Source: Ministeria vibrans ATCC 50519
Lineage: Eukaryota > Opisthokonta > Filasterea
Direction of reading: 5' to 3'
NCBI GenBank assembly: GCA_943704425.1
Contig: CALSCP010000233.1
Location: 1 to 30,513 of the forward strand
Length of the DNA: 30,513 nt
Under the pieces are notes generated by a model. That model was not told the DNA's origin and did no database searches. It saw only the letters and a program-made list of their open reading frames with translations. Positions 1 through 21,506 of the stretch are shown here, piece by piece. The position numbers and the translations under genes were made by a program. Positions within the stretch are counted from its first letter, which is position 1. Each line of letters starts with the position of its first letter.

Positions 1-47
<47 letters not shown>
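1..47. repeat. (AG)n microsatellite
   Basis: An uninterrupted AG dinucleotide run starts at the first base of the window. It lies in what is probably the last visible intron (or 3' flank) of the minus-strand CH-domain gene, where it would read as (CT)n. It may extend beyond the window edge. Confidence 0.97.
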
Positions 48-50
<3 letters not shown>

Positions 51-260
51 TGGTAGAGAAAATAAAGTGATAGAGAGAGAAAGTGATAAAGAAAATAAAG
101 TGATAGAGAGAAACAAAGCGATAGAAAAAATAAAGTGATAGAGAGAAACAAAGTAATAGAGAGAAACAAAGTAATAGAGAGAAACAAAGTAATAGAGAGA
201 AACAAAGTGATAGAGAGAGAAACAAAGTGACAGAGAAAGAAACAAAGTGACAGAAAAGTG
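48..260. repeat. Imperfect purine-rich tandem repeat
   Basis: Diverged tandem units of roughly 18-22 bp built on the theme AGAGAGAAACAAAGTRATAG follow the AG run. At least eight copies are recognisable, most alike between about 130 and 230. It looks like a minisatellite that grew out of the adjoining AG microsatellite. On the minus strand it is a long pyrimidine tract, as expected inside an intron. No coding potential is seen. Confidence 0.85.
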
Positions 261-297
261 TGTGAAAGCCGTGCAAGGCGGTGGTTGGAATACTGAC

Positions 298-1896
298 TTG
301 TCAATGACAAAGAAAGCGGAGGCGACACGTCTGAAACGGGAGTGAGCCTCGAGAATATATTCGACAATGCAGATGAAGGAGAGAGCGGTGAAGAGACGCA
401 GGGCGATGATCCATGGGACGGGCATGGGAAGGCCTTGAACGGGGACGAGCACGAGGGCGTGGAGGGAGAGCAAGGCAAGTACGGCGGGTCCCAGGATGCG
501 CCAGTTGAAGGGCGCCTCGCTGGACGCCTGCATGAGACGCACAAGAAAAGGCATGTTGTCGAGCATCTCAATGCTGGCGTGCAGCGAGTACGCGCCCACC
601 TTGAGGTCGGGGACGGGGAAAGCAGTGTTGGGCTCGCCGTGTGCATCGTCGCCAGTGGCAGTCGACGGGAAGAGAATGGAGCGCACCAGCGCAGTAGGCT
701 TGCTGACATCCCAGCGCGGAGTGGGGTTGGGTCGCTCGGGCATGGGCATGCTGGAAGTGCGCCCGACAGCGCGATGGCCACCCAGAAGCGCACCTGAGTT
801 GCGCCGCTCGGGCTCACTGACGTGTTGGAAGCTGCGCGACTGTGCATGTACAATGTGTCAAGTTAGATTGTGCAAGAGATATCTACTGATCATCTTACTC
901 GGATAGGTATTTTGGTGATAGGCTCAAGACCCGAGCGACGAACTGGAAGCACAGGAATGGGCGGCAGAGGAACAGGGACGGATGGGAGGGAAGTGTCGCT
1001 GTTGATGCAGAGTGACATAGGTCGTGGACGGACGGCCGCTGCGTTGTTGCCACGACGACGCAGGATGACTGGAGAGGTTGAGGTCTGGTAAGCCAAGTCA
1101 GCAGGATGCCAGGACAATTAAAAAAAAAAAAAAAAAAGTGCATGTAAGAAGAGGGAAAAGACAAGAGTATAACAAGACGCACGACGACAATACCTCATCA
1201 ACTTCCATGACAGGATGTAGTTCGTTGTAACTGGCGCGTCTGCCACGGATGGGTCTGGGCTGGTCGAGAGTGGGAATAACGGCGGAGGACGTGAGCGGCG
1301 GCGTAGTGCCCACCGAAGCGGAGTTGGTGCTGGAGGTCGTCGGCGACGACTGTCCGTCCGATTGTGACGCAAAGCTCACGTTTCGCATCAACTCTCGATC
1401 CTCTTTCTCCTACACACGACACACAAAAGAATTTAACAACAAGAACAAAAAATTCCACTCTACAAGAGTTGCTTTGATACGCGTTCCATCTTCTCAGCGA
1501 GTGAGACAATAAGAGCACAGCCACCGCCCTGAAAAAAGCGAGGGGACATGTGGCCGCGGTCGAGGTCGCGCTCAAGCATGAGGAAAGACGAGAAGTAGGC
1601 GACGCAGCTTTCAAAATCAGGCTCGTCGGCGATGAGCAGGTCCGGGTCAAGGATGTATGGGACGCCCAGCTGTGAGTCGGCAATCTTCATTGCCTTGGCA
1701 ACCGTCTTGAGTGGATCCGCTTCGTTCAGTGAGCTCATGTCAATGAGGCTAAACTCGGTATTGACCTTGCTCCACATGTGGTTGATGAGCGCACACAACA
1801 CATCGCCCGTGTGCAACCCTGCCAGATGTTCGACGGACATGCTCGAACAACGTGACAAAAACTGAAGTAGTCCCGCTGGTGTAGTCACTGCACACG

Positions 1897-1936
<40 letters not shown>

Positions 1937-2755
1937 CCATAAAGACAGAGAAATTAATAATGGTAAAGTAAAACATTCAGAATGTGACTGGTACCGTCCT
2001 CCTTCTCTTTGCGTCCTTTTCGAATAGTTTTGACATCGAGTCGAACAAGTCCCCATAAAATATCAAGAATAGCCTGACGATTACCCTCCACGACGGCTTG
2101 TGAATCGACAAATACGTCGAGGACATCTGGAGACACACCAAAAAACGTGTTGAGACACAAGGCAAAAAGGTCTCTGTCAGTCTCTCTCTCTCACACACAC
2201 ACTCTCTGCCGTACCGTTCTCGTTGAGGAAAGCGACTGTCACGTCGACGTTCTCTCGAAAATGAAGATCCTTCTACAGCAGAGTGCAGCGGGCGGCGTCA
2301 GCGGCATTGCGCGCACCCCAGACAGCACACAGCGCACTCACGTACCGTTGGTTTGGGCCACCAGATGTCAACAACTTCGCCCGACACCTCCTCCGCGATT
2401 TGCCCAAATATAATCCCGTCGTGCAGCTCACGGAAGATGTCGTACACCTGGTAGTTGCGGCTGGCAAGGACAGCGTTGATCCAGCGAGAAAACACCTAAA
2501 ACAAATCCCCATTTCAAAATTAAATTTTATCAATATTATTTTGTGCTCTCAGCGAAAACACTCCTGCGAGCCCCTTACAGCGCGACGCACTGCAATGGGA
2601 TCGGACGGGTCAAAGCTACTGCGACGACGCAAGCCCATGCCGGGGTGGGAGCCGGTTGAGCTTCGGCTGCGGCCCATTCGCGGGGACAGAAGAGGCGCCG
2701 TCGGCGGAGAACTCGACGACGGCGACGGGGTCGACGCGTCCGGTGCGCCACTCAT
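298..2755 (-). CDS. Tandem calponin-homology (CH1-CH2) protein with two C-terminal hydrophobic segments, 3' end missing
   Basis: Spliced minus-strand gene with exons 2755-2579, 2495-2346, 2272-2215, 2126-1995, 1875-1481, 1409-1194, 1084-899 and 839-298. All introns are GT-AG and every phase agrees, giving 618 residues so far. CH1 spans about residues 60-170 (FSRWINAVLASRNYQVYDIF, then an exon with GNRQAILDILWGLVRL). CH2 spans about 172-285 (LHTGDVLCALINHMWSK, ADSQLGVPYILDPDLL). Paired CH domains of this type bind F-actin in the alpha-actinin/nesprin/calmin group. A Ser/Pro-rich linker follows. Two hydrophobic stretches (about 552-572 and 581-602) could be a membrane hairpin or tail anchor. 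Calmin, nesprins and Dictyostelium interaptin are membrane-anchored actin-binding precedents, but orthology is not claimed. The last exon probably ends at a GTCAGT donor at 297, with the rest outside the window. The frame is also open upstream to an ATG at 2845, so 30 more N-terminal residues are possible. Confidence 0.82.
1121..1137. repeat. Poly(A) run, intronic poly(T) on the coding strand
   Basis: Seventeen A residues on the plus strand form the pyrimidine tract of a CH-gene intron (1085-1193), upstream of its acceptor at 1085. Confidence 0.9.
1889..1936. repeat. (CA)n(TA)n compound microsatellite
   Basis: A run of CA units passes directly into a run of TA units. It lies inside the CH-gene intron 1876-1994, just upstream (on the minus strand) of the CACCAG acceptor. 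Confidence 0.93.
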
Positions 2756-2972
2756 GTCGAATTGTCGATGGGTTGCAGTGTAAACACCCTCTTGCAAGTC
2801 TGAAAAAAATAATAATAAAGCGATCAGTCGACACTCGACAGTCATCAGTCTGTCAACTCAACTCGCTTTTTGTCAATCAAAATCAAAAAAAGATAACCGA
2901 TTTTTTTTTCACAGCTGAATTAAAAATAACGAAAAAAAAATAATAATAACTCTGTCTCATTGTGTTGGGCAC
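2756..2972. promoter_or_regulatory. Shared intergenic region between divergent CH and usherin-like genes
   Basis: About 217 bp separate the two start codons, so both promoters and 5' UTRs must lie here or overlap the genes. A possible minus-strand acceptor (TTTTTTTCAG, ending at 2800) suggests the CH gene may have a 5' UTR intron. The rest is AT-rich with A and T runs. No clear TATA box or named factor site was identified. Confidence 0.5.
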
Positions 2973-14585
<11,613 letters not shown>

Positions 14586-14859
14586 TATCTGTATCATTAT
14601 TACAATATTACATTGTTCATGAGCGAAAGTGGAAAATTATTATTCATAATAAATATTTTTGGTAGTCATGAGTTTAGAGTTGCCTCGACATAATCCACAG
14701 AACCTCCCCCCCCCCCCTTATAATTAGAATTCTGAATTTTCTTCATCTTATTGGAATTAGTGGTAGAAATATAAAAATAAAATAATTATGTGACAGTTTT
14801 TCATTGCGCTTCGTTTCAAGTGCTTCTAGTGCTTTTAGTGTTTCCATGACGTTGTCGCG
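14586..14859. other. Convergent 3' region between usherin-like and ATF6-like genes
   Basis: This 274-bp AT-rich spacer carries the 3' ends of two converging genes. An AATAAA at 14648-14653 lies about 60 bp past the plus-strand stop and is a likely polyadenylation signal for the usherin-like transcript. A C run occurs near 14707-14717. No canonical AATAAA was seen for the minus-strand gene. Confidence 0.6.
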
Positions 14860-16902
14860 CTAGACAAAGGTGGTGGTATTTAGGGCGACGGGGACGATTT
14901 TAGTGTCAATGATCTCGCAGTTGATCTGGAGCATGGATGAGTACGGGGCCTCGGGGTCGGGGTGCACGGCGTGCTTGAGTGGAGGTGCAGGGCGGGCCTC
15001 GGCGAGAGCGTTGGACTGAGACGGGGCGCGCGCGCTGTCCTTGGGCGCGAGAGGGTCAGCGTCGTCGGGATCGGCGGAGAGGCGCGGGACGTTGGGAAGA
15101 AGGAGTGAAATGCGCGGGCGCACGGCGTCGGTGTGAAGCAGTTGTGGGAAGAACTGGCGAACGTCAGCACAAAACATGTAAGCTGAGTCGGGGGCGCGCT
15201 CGTGGAGGCGCTCGATCCAGAGTTTGTCACGTCGAGCGCCAAGAAGTAACGGGGAAGAGTCGTCGGTGGAGGGCATGCGACGGGGTGGTGCGTTGGTGGG
15301 GGACTTGGCGCTGGGGTTGAGCCATTGGTCGATGTGAGAAACGGACGGATGAGCGGAGGATGACGACGGAGAGGACGACGACGACGACGAGGAGGAGGAG
15401 GAGGAGGAGGAGGAGGATGACGAGGAGGGTGCAGAGGCGCGCGGTGAAGGGGCAGCCGGAAGGGTCGAGGAAGACGAGGATGTGGAAGGTTGTCGTTTGA
15501 GGGAAGGGTCGTTTAAGGCGAGAAGGGCGCGGTTGAAGGAGCGCTGCTCGACCTGAATGAGTTTCGAGTGATCCGAGCCAAAGGGCACGAGACCCGTCGT
15601 ATGACTGACAGATCCACCGAGGGAGCTTGAGGCGAATGAGGGAATGATGACGGTGCCGCCAGGAAGAGAGAGACCCAAGGAGAAGACGAGAAGGAGGACG
15701 GCACAGAGGGCAATGCCGGCGGTGGCGCGACGGGTGCGCTTGCGCTGAGGGGGCGACGCGCTACCCGCGTCGCTGGTGGTGTCCGTCGTGTCGCTGTCGC
15801 TGGTATTAGAGTCATGTTCGCAGGAGCTGCGTGACCTCTTGAGGGACAAGGAGGCGGACGCTGGTAGTGGCGGAAGGTTGAGTTGTGTACGCAGTCGACG
15901 GTTTTCCTCTTCGAGTTTGGCTGCGAGTGCCTTGAAGTGGTCCCGCTCCGTGGTAGTTTCCTCGAGTTTTTGTTGAAGCACGGACACGTACTCGAGTTTG
16001 CGCTGGCGCGACTGAATGGCCGAGACGCGATTCTTCATCATGCGGACACGGCGTTTCTCTTCGTCGCTCATGTCGGCGGTGGCATCGCTTGACGACGGGG
16101 CCACCGGGCCAACAGGAACAATGGGACGCACGCCCTTGGCAACGGCCGGAGACGTCGGCACGGCGCGGGGGGCAAGACGTTTTTAGTCAGATTTCTCAAA
16201 TGTGGAAGCCAGTGTGAGGGGCGCGTGAGCAAGTGCGCCNNNNNNNNNNGGTGGTGGTGGCGGGCGGGGGCGGTGGAGGGGCGGGCGGGGTGAGAAGCGG
16301 GGAACGCAACTTGGAGGACAAGGTCGCGAAGGAAGCCAGGAAGGATTTGAGTTGTTGCGGGGGCATGTTGGGCAGGGCCATTGCCGGCGGGAGGGCTGGA
16401 GAGCGGGCGGGGCTCGAGGGTGGCGCAACTGGCCTGCATTCGGGCGGCGTGAGGGCGGGCGTGGCGGCGACAAGCGGGCCGGTGGGAAAGGCCGCTTCGA
16501 GCGCAGCCGTGTCGGAGTCGCTGTCGGCGGGCGACGCGCCGTCGTCGTCCAACGAGCCAAGCTGGGGCAACGAGAATGGGTGGGAGGCAGTGTGAGCGTG
16601 ACAGAAGACGAGAAAGAGGCTTGTGAACACAAGTCGTGAGAGAGTCGACGAAAAAAGAATTTTTTCGGTAGCACAAAACAAAGCAACGGCGAACTTGGCA
16701 TGGACGCAGTGGGGAAGGGTGCATGCACATGTGATAAAGAGGATTCAGGGAGAATGGCGGCGTGGAAGCGGCTGTGCGGGCGACGAGAGTGATAATGCGT
16801 TGTGCGGCGTACCAGAGAGTCCACGTCGATGTCGCCAGCGCAATCCAGCAGGATGCTCTCGGGTGAGAGCGGGTTAGGAGTACTTTCAGATGTGTCACTC
16901 AT
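14860..16902 (-). CDS. ATF6-like: ATF6-like ER-membrane bZIP transcription factor
   Basis: Exon 1 is 16902-16813 (30 residues). Intron 16812-16562 leads to exon 2 from 16561, which runs into a 10-N gap. The last exon probably starts near 16134 and ends at the TAG at 14860. The N-terminus is acidic (LGSLDDDGASPADSDSD), like an activation domain, then Pro/Ala-rich. The bZIP (about 16066-15880) reads MMKNRVSAIQSRQRKLEYV, near-identical in pattern to ATF6, and continues into a leucine zipper. A single TM segment (15724-15668) follows. The lumenal side has RALL (15531-15520), matching the RxxL/RxLL site-1-protease rule, a long poly-Ser insert, VRPRISLLLPNVP, and near the C-terminus LQINCEIIDTKIV, aligning with the conserved end of the ATF6 lumenal domain (QIDCQVMDTRIL). 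ATF6 is held in the ER and cut in the Golgi on unfolded-protein stress; the released bZIP then enters the nucleus. CREB3-type factors are the alternative, but the lumenal match favours ATF6. Confidence 0.86.
16240..16249. other. Assembly gap (10 N)
   Basis: Ten unresolved bases lie in a GC-rich, Pro-coding stretch of the ATF6-like gene. On the minus strand the frame before the gap (ending in PPATTT) does not continue through to the bZIP exon. A CTGAC branch-like site and a plausible acceptor (GCCAAG, ending near 16135) follow. The donor may therefore lie in the gap, or the true gap length may differ from ten. Confidence 0.95.
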
Positions 16903-17019
16903 TCGGCAGTGATGAAATAAATAAAAATGCGAAGAGTTGAATATTCGATTATCGTCGTAATCAATATAATGCAAAAAAATGAGCTGATTATTATTAAATG
17001 TATACACGTCATGATACCC

Positions 17020-19879
17020 TCAGTCGAAGGGGCGCGAACGATGTCGGCGGACAGACGACGCGCGCGTTCTAGTGAAGTGAAGCGGAGGAAGTTTGCTTGA
17101 TGTGGCGTCGAGTGATACTGGGGGATGTGGCTGGAGTTGCTGGTGAGATGAGACAGCGGCGGCCACCATAGCCTGAGCTGCCAAAGTGGTGGCGCTCATG
17201 CGACGGGTGCGACGGCCGCTGCCACCTACGCCACCCGCCATTGCTGCGTTGGAGGGGGCAGTGCTAGGCAGTGGAGGGAGCGAGGGGCTGGTGCGAGAGC
17301 TTGAGTCGCAAATCCGGGTCGGGAGAGGCGCAAGCGAAAAGTTGGATGGAGAGTGGATGGTGGGGGAGGTGGCGGAGGAGGCGGAAGAGGGCGAGAGGGA
17401 GGAAGGACTCATCGACATCCTGTTCATGGAGGACGTGGGACTCTGGGGTGCAGGGCGTGCAATAGAGTCGGCTGATATGCTGTGCATAGAGGCGGAGGAG
17501 GAAGTGGACATTAACGACGACGGGATGTGGAGGACGGGTTGGAAGGTGAGGGGGTTAACGTTAGGCCCGGACGCGTTTCGAATTGGTGAGCTCCCGAGCT
17601 GTGTGTGTCCATCATGAGTGAGGTTCACACTGACGGGCGGCGATGATACCGTTAGTACTTCGCCAAAGACGTGTCGCTGCAACGTCAGACCGCTCCGTAC
17701 TTTAATCAATTGGTCCATAACAGCTCTACGTATAATAACAATAATAATAATAATTATAATATTATAATTATATACGCAACGAGAAGATCAAAATCAATTA
17801 TACAATACATAAGAGCATTGATTATATAAATAATAATTATACAAAGACGATACTAACACACCAATGATTAGACAAAACAAAACAAAACAAAACAAAATAT
17901 ACAAAACAAAACAAATGTACGTACGTTGCTTCGCGGGTGAGCACACCCGTTCGCAGAGGTCCATCTGTGATACACCATTTGAGCTTGTCGATGAAACGAG
18001 TGAGGCGACGAACAGCGCCGAGAATGGCAGCGCGGGAGGGAGGGGAGAGAGAAGTGGGGGGTGGAGGGCGTGACACGGGAGAGTGGGGCTGGCCGTTTAT
18101 AATGGGGTGCACGGGTCCAAGGGCGGGCGTGAGCTGCGCATGCATTGCTGTGGGTGTACTGAGCTCGCCGGTGGGTAGTGTGCTGTCGTGATCGGAGCCC
18201 GACATGGTGTCGTAGTGGAACTCGTGAGCAATGTCAGCGGCGACCGCCTGTGCGGCATGGAGAGCGAGACGCCAGCTGAAGAGCGAGTGGGCAAGGTCGA
18301 GAGAGTCGACAAAGAGGGCAGCCCAGGCGTCTTCGTTGCGGTCGTCGCGCAGGAAACCTAGCACAGCCGTGTGGCAGGCTTGAGCGAGAGATTGAGCGTG
18401 GAGATGGGCGTCGTCGTTGCTAGCGGCAATGGCGATGAGGACGGACACGAGCCGAGAGCGCACATCCTGTAGGGCCGGGCGGTAGTCATAGAGAACAAAT
18501 TTGCGAGCAATGGCAACGGCCGCGATAGATTGGGCAAAAAGATCGGGACGCTCACATGGGGCAACGGTGGCCTCGGCAAGAAAAGGCACAAGAGCCTCAA
18601 TCTGGTCGGGTCCTTGTTGGCAGTGGTAGCGGCACAGTACTGTGTCAAGGTAGCGCACTAAAGGAGAAGGATTTCCCTGCCGTTCGGCGGCGACAGCCAT
18701 GCGCGCTCGCAGTCGCCACAGACGACGGTCGCCAATGTGCTCGACGAGGTCGATGAGCCACTGCGAGACAATGTGAGACGGAGCGGCTGTGTCGCGTAAA
18801 TGAACGCACACACGCAGCCACACAGTCGATAGAAGAATCATGGGCGGACTGCTGCTTGGGAGGGGGTTTTCTGACTGGGAGCTCGGGCACGACGACTTCG
18901 AATTAGAAGAGGTGTGCCTTTTTCCGGCATTTGTGTTGGACTTTGGCAGCAATAGTTGAGCGGGCGTTGTGATCCTAGTGTGGCATTGATGCATGTGGTT
19001 GTGGTTAATGTCACTAAAGTTGTGATTGCCCTCCTCCGGCGGATTCTCGACGTCGTCGTCGTCGTTGTTGTTGTTGTTGTTGTTGTCGACGTCGTCGTTG
19101 CTAATAAGACGAGAGTGTGGATCAGGACGTTTGCTATAGACGACCGCGCCGGTATGCAGCTGGTCGACGCCACAATCAAGGTTAAAAAGATCATCCTGCT
19201 GCTCTACGAGGCTGATGGGCATGACAAGGAATCCTTCAGCAAAGTCACGGCCACTTTGTAGCGTTGCCCCGAGAGCGACGCAACGACCGAGGAGGTCGTC
19301 GGAACGCTCGCCCGGCTGGATGTGATGGGCGCCCATGGCGAGTGCACTGGGTGCTTGCAACCAAAGGCTGGCGGCTGCCTTGAGGATGCGCGCGTGGGCA
19401 AGGTTGTCACTCTGCGTCAATTTTAACGACGTTGTTTGGGTGCGGAAACGCGAAAGATCGTTGATGAGTTCGAGCGACGCAGAGGCAAGTCGTCGTCGAG
19501 CGACGTCGCGGGGGCTCGGCGAGAAAACACGACCGCCAGTCTTGAGGGCACTGTCGACGGCGTCGGCGCAGAGCGTGGCGACATTGGCGTTGCGACAGAG
19601 TTGTCGGGCGTGAGCGTCTTTCTCGCAAAACAGCACCAAGGCACGAAAGGCAGCGGTTGCCTCGCTGCAGTAATGGTCGTAGATGGTGGTTGAGGCACAG
19701 AACTGCTGCAATTGGCGGAGAAGGGACTCGACACGCGCGACAACATCCTCAGCGTCCATTTGTGCGAGCGAAATTTGGCGCAACACCGAACGCGGCGAAA
19801 GAAGTCCTTGCGGCCGATCCTGGCTGTCGTCTAGCCCTTCGGCCGTGTCCTCTTCGCTGATAGTCGAGCACAACAGCAT
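17020..19879 (-). CDS. Unrecognised 886-residue protein, probably helical with a Ser/Pro-rich tail
   Basis: Exon 1 is 19879-17925 and exon 2 is 17725-17020. The 199-bp intron (donor GTACGT, acceptor TACGTAG) joins in phase 2, linking what would otherwise look like two genes. Start: first ATG (19879), context GCGCCATGC. The frame stays open upstream to a strong pyrimidine tract and TTTCAG at 19928, so the ATG may follow a 5' UTR intron. Residues 1-240 and about 340-620 are Ala/Leu/Arg-rich with amphipathic character, possibly alpha-helical repeats. An Asn/Asp run sits near residue 260, encoded by a GTT/GTC microsatellite at about 19045-19100. Residues 652-886 are Ser/Pro-rich, probably disordered, ending RTRASSVRRHRSRPFD. 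No signal peptide, TM segment or catalytic motif is seen. The family is not recognised. The stop lies only about 117 bp upstream of the ATF6-like start on the same strand. Confidence 0.72.
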
Positions 19880-20155
19880 GGCGCGGCCACGTGCGGGTTT
19901 CGGAGGCGGGGCGTGCAATTGGGCAAACTGAAACCACAGACAGAATCAGGCGAAGAGAGGGGGGAAAGGGAAAAAGAGCGGGAGCAGGGAGAGAGCAGGC
20001 TGCGTAAAAGGCTGTGTTATGTGTGCGCGTATGCGATGAGCGTGCAAAGCTTAAGCACTATGCGTAGCGTCGAATTTAAATGATATAATTATTCAGATTT
20101 CAGTTTGTTTCACACACAGTTTTGTTCACTTCCTGAGAGACCAACCACTGTAGAA
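19880..20155. promoter_or_regulatory. Shared region between the divergent unknown gene and RBM8A
   Basis: Only 276 bp separate the start codons. The half near the unknown gene is a purine tract on the plus strand (about 19940-20000), which reads as pyrimidines before a TTTCAG on the minus strand. The half near RBM8A is AT-rich (TGATATAATTATTCAG near 20081). A bidirectional promoter is likely, but no specific factor site was identified. Confidence 0.5.
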
Positions 20156-20437
20156 ATGGCTGACATTGATGTACATGCGGATGAAGGTACGCGCGTGGGA
20201 CGAGCATGATACAAACAAACACAGATACACTCATACACAATGACTGACACACTCACTCTCTCTTTCTCTCGCACTCTCTCTCCCAACACACACACACACA
20301 CACTCACTCACTCACATCAACTGGCTGGCGGTCGCGCCACTGTCTGCTGAACACACGCATGGCCTCGCCGCCCACAGCCGACCGCGAGGGCCTTGATGAT
20401 GTTGCAATGGATGAGGCAGGTCAGCTCCACTTCCCGT

Positions 20438-20515
<78 letters not shown>

Positions 20516-21055
20516 CTGTTTCTGTCTCTCTCTCTCTCTCTCACTGACCTGTTCGTTTTTCTGTTCGTCTGCAGACGATTCTGGCGCGTCCGGGGCTGTG
20601 CGTCGCAAGGGCCGTGGGTTCCAGCACGGTATGCGTCTCCTGTGCGACGGGAGAAGCTCTTTTTTGCCTTTGATCTTCTCATTTTTTTTTTTTTTTTTTT
20701 TGAATATTTGTCTCTGTCGACTCACACAGGTGATGGTGATCGTTCGGGCGGTCTGAGTGAGGGACGATTTGACAGTGTAGAGAGTGATGCGAAAGCCAGC
20801 GGTCCCCAGAAGTGTATGAAGGCGATTTTGAGTTATGTTCATGATTTTTTTTTTAATTCTGCTTTCCTCTCTTTTGGCTTAGCAATTGAAGGATGGATTA
20901 TTTTTGTGTCGGGAGTGCACGAGGAGGCGCAAGAGCCTGATGTGCGCAACCTGTTTGAGGAGTATGGTGCCATTAAGAACCTGCACCTGAACCTGGACCG
21001 ACGAACGGGATTCTGCAAGGTAAACATGTCGGACGGTGTTGGTCGCGCTGACTGG

Positions 21056-21099
<44 letters not shown>

Positions 21100-21368
21100 G
21101 GCGTGTAGGGCTACTGTCTGATCGAGTACGAAGAACACAAAGAGGCACTCCAAGCGGTGGAGAAGCTCAACGGAGCAGAGCTGTTAGGGCAGGTGAGAAG
21201 GCATACACGGAAGCTTTGATCGTCAGGTTCCTTCGCCTTAACCCCCCCCCCTCTGTTTTTTTTTGACAGGAATTGCATGTGGACTGGGCATTTGTGAAGA
21301 CGGTCGGGGGCGGAGGCGGCGGACGCAGTGGCGGCAGACGGAGAGGTGGTCGTCGCAGGGACGACTGA
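20156..21368 (+). CDS. RBM8A: RNA-binding protein 8A / Y14, exon junction complex core subunit
   Basis: Seven exons: 20156-20186, 20378-20419, 20575-20628, 20730-20813, 20883-21019, 21109-21192 and 21270-21368. They join in phase to 176 residues (human Y14 has 174). The N-terminus is acidic, then comes a basic patch [28 protein letters not shown] junction starts the single RRM (about 70-150). RNP2-like IIFVSG and RNP1-like KGYCLIEY are intact, with [14 protein letters not shown] between. The tail is a Gly/Arg cluster ending RRRDD. Y14 pairs with MAGOH through its RRM beta-sheet face and marks spliced junctions on mRNA in the nucleus, aiding export, localisation and nonsense-mediated decay. 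The fourth donor (GTATGA at 20814) was chosen because it alone restores the conserved QKSIEGW sequence. The 3' end converges on dUTPase with 138 bp between stop codons. Confidence 0.96.
20441..20546. repeat. 75-bp poly(T) run followed by CT repeats in an RBM8A intron
   Basis: T fills 20441-20515 without interruption, followed by CTGTTTCTG and a run of CT units, all inside intron 2 (20420-20574). The acceptor CTGCAG lies about 30 bp further on. The tract makes up most of the intron. Confidence 0.95.
21057..21098. repeat. (GT)n microsatellite in an RBM8A intron
   Basis: About 20 GT units occupy the middle of intron 5 (21020-21108), ending ten bases before the acceptor GTGTAG. Confidence 0.95.
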
Positions 21369-21506
21369 ACCCTCGCTCACCAAAGGGACACCTTCCTTAT
21401 ACACCAATTCTTTTCTTTTGTGTACTAGAAAACATAACTAAAGCAAGCTCGGAGACGAGTGAGTGAGTGAGTTGGAAAAGAGAGGAACAAAAGGCGGTGG
21501 GTGCCT

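Noticed and set aside
342-797. Plus-strand open frame of 151 codons near the left edge
   Set aside because: The minus strand here is the last visible CH-gene exon, with in-phase splice junctions and TM segments; the plus frame is its shadow.
2753-2845. Alternative upstream start for the CH gene giving a signal-peptide-like N-terminus
   Set aside because: The frame is open from an ATG at 2845, but the added residues cross an apparent polypyrimidine tract and acceptor. A secretory signal would not fit cytosolic CH domains, so the ATG at 2755 was preferred.
20312-20842. Minus-strand frames with long poly-lysine
   Set aside because: They read through the T75 tract of an RBM8A intron and its exons on the wrong strand.
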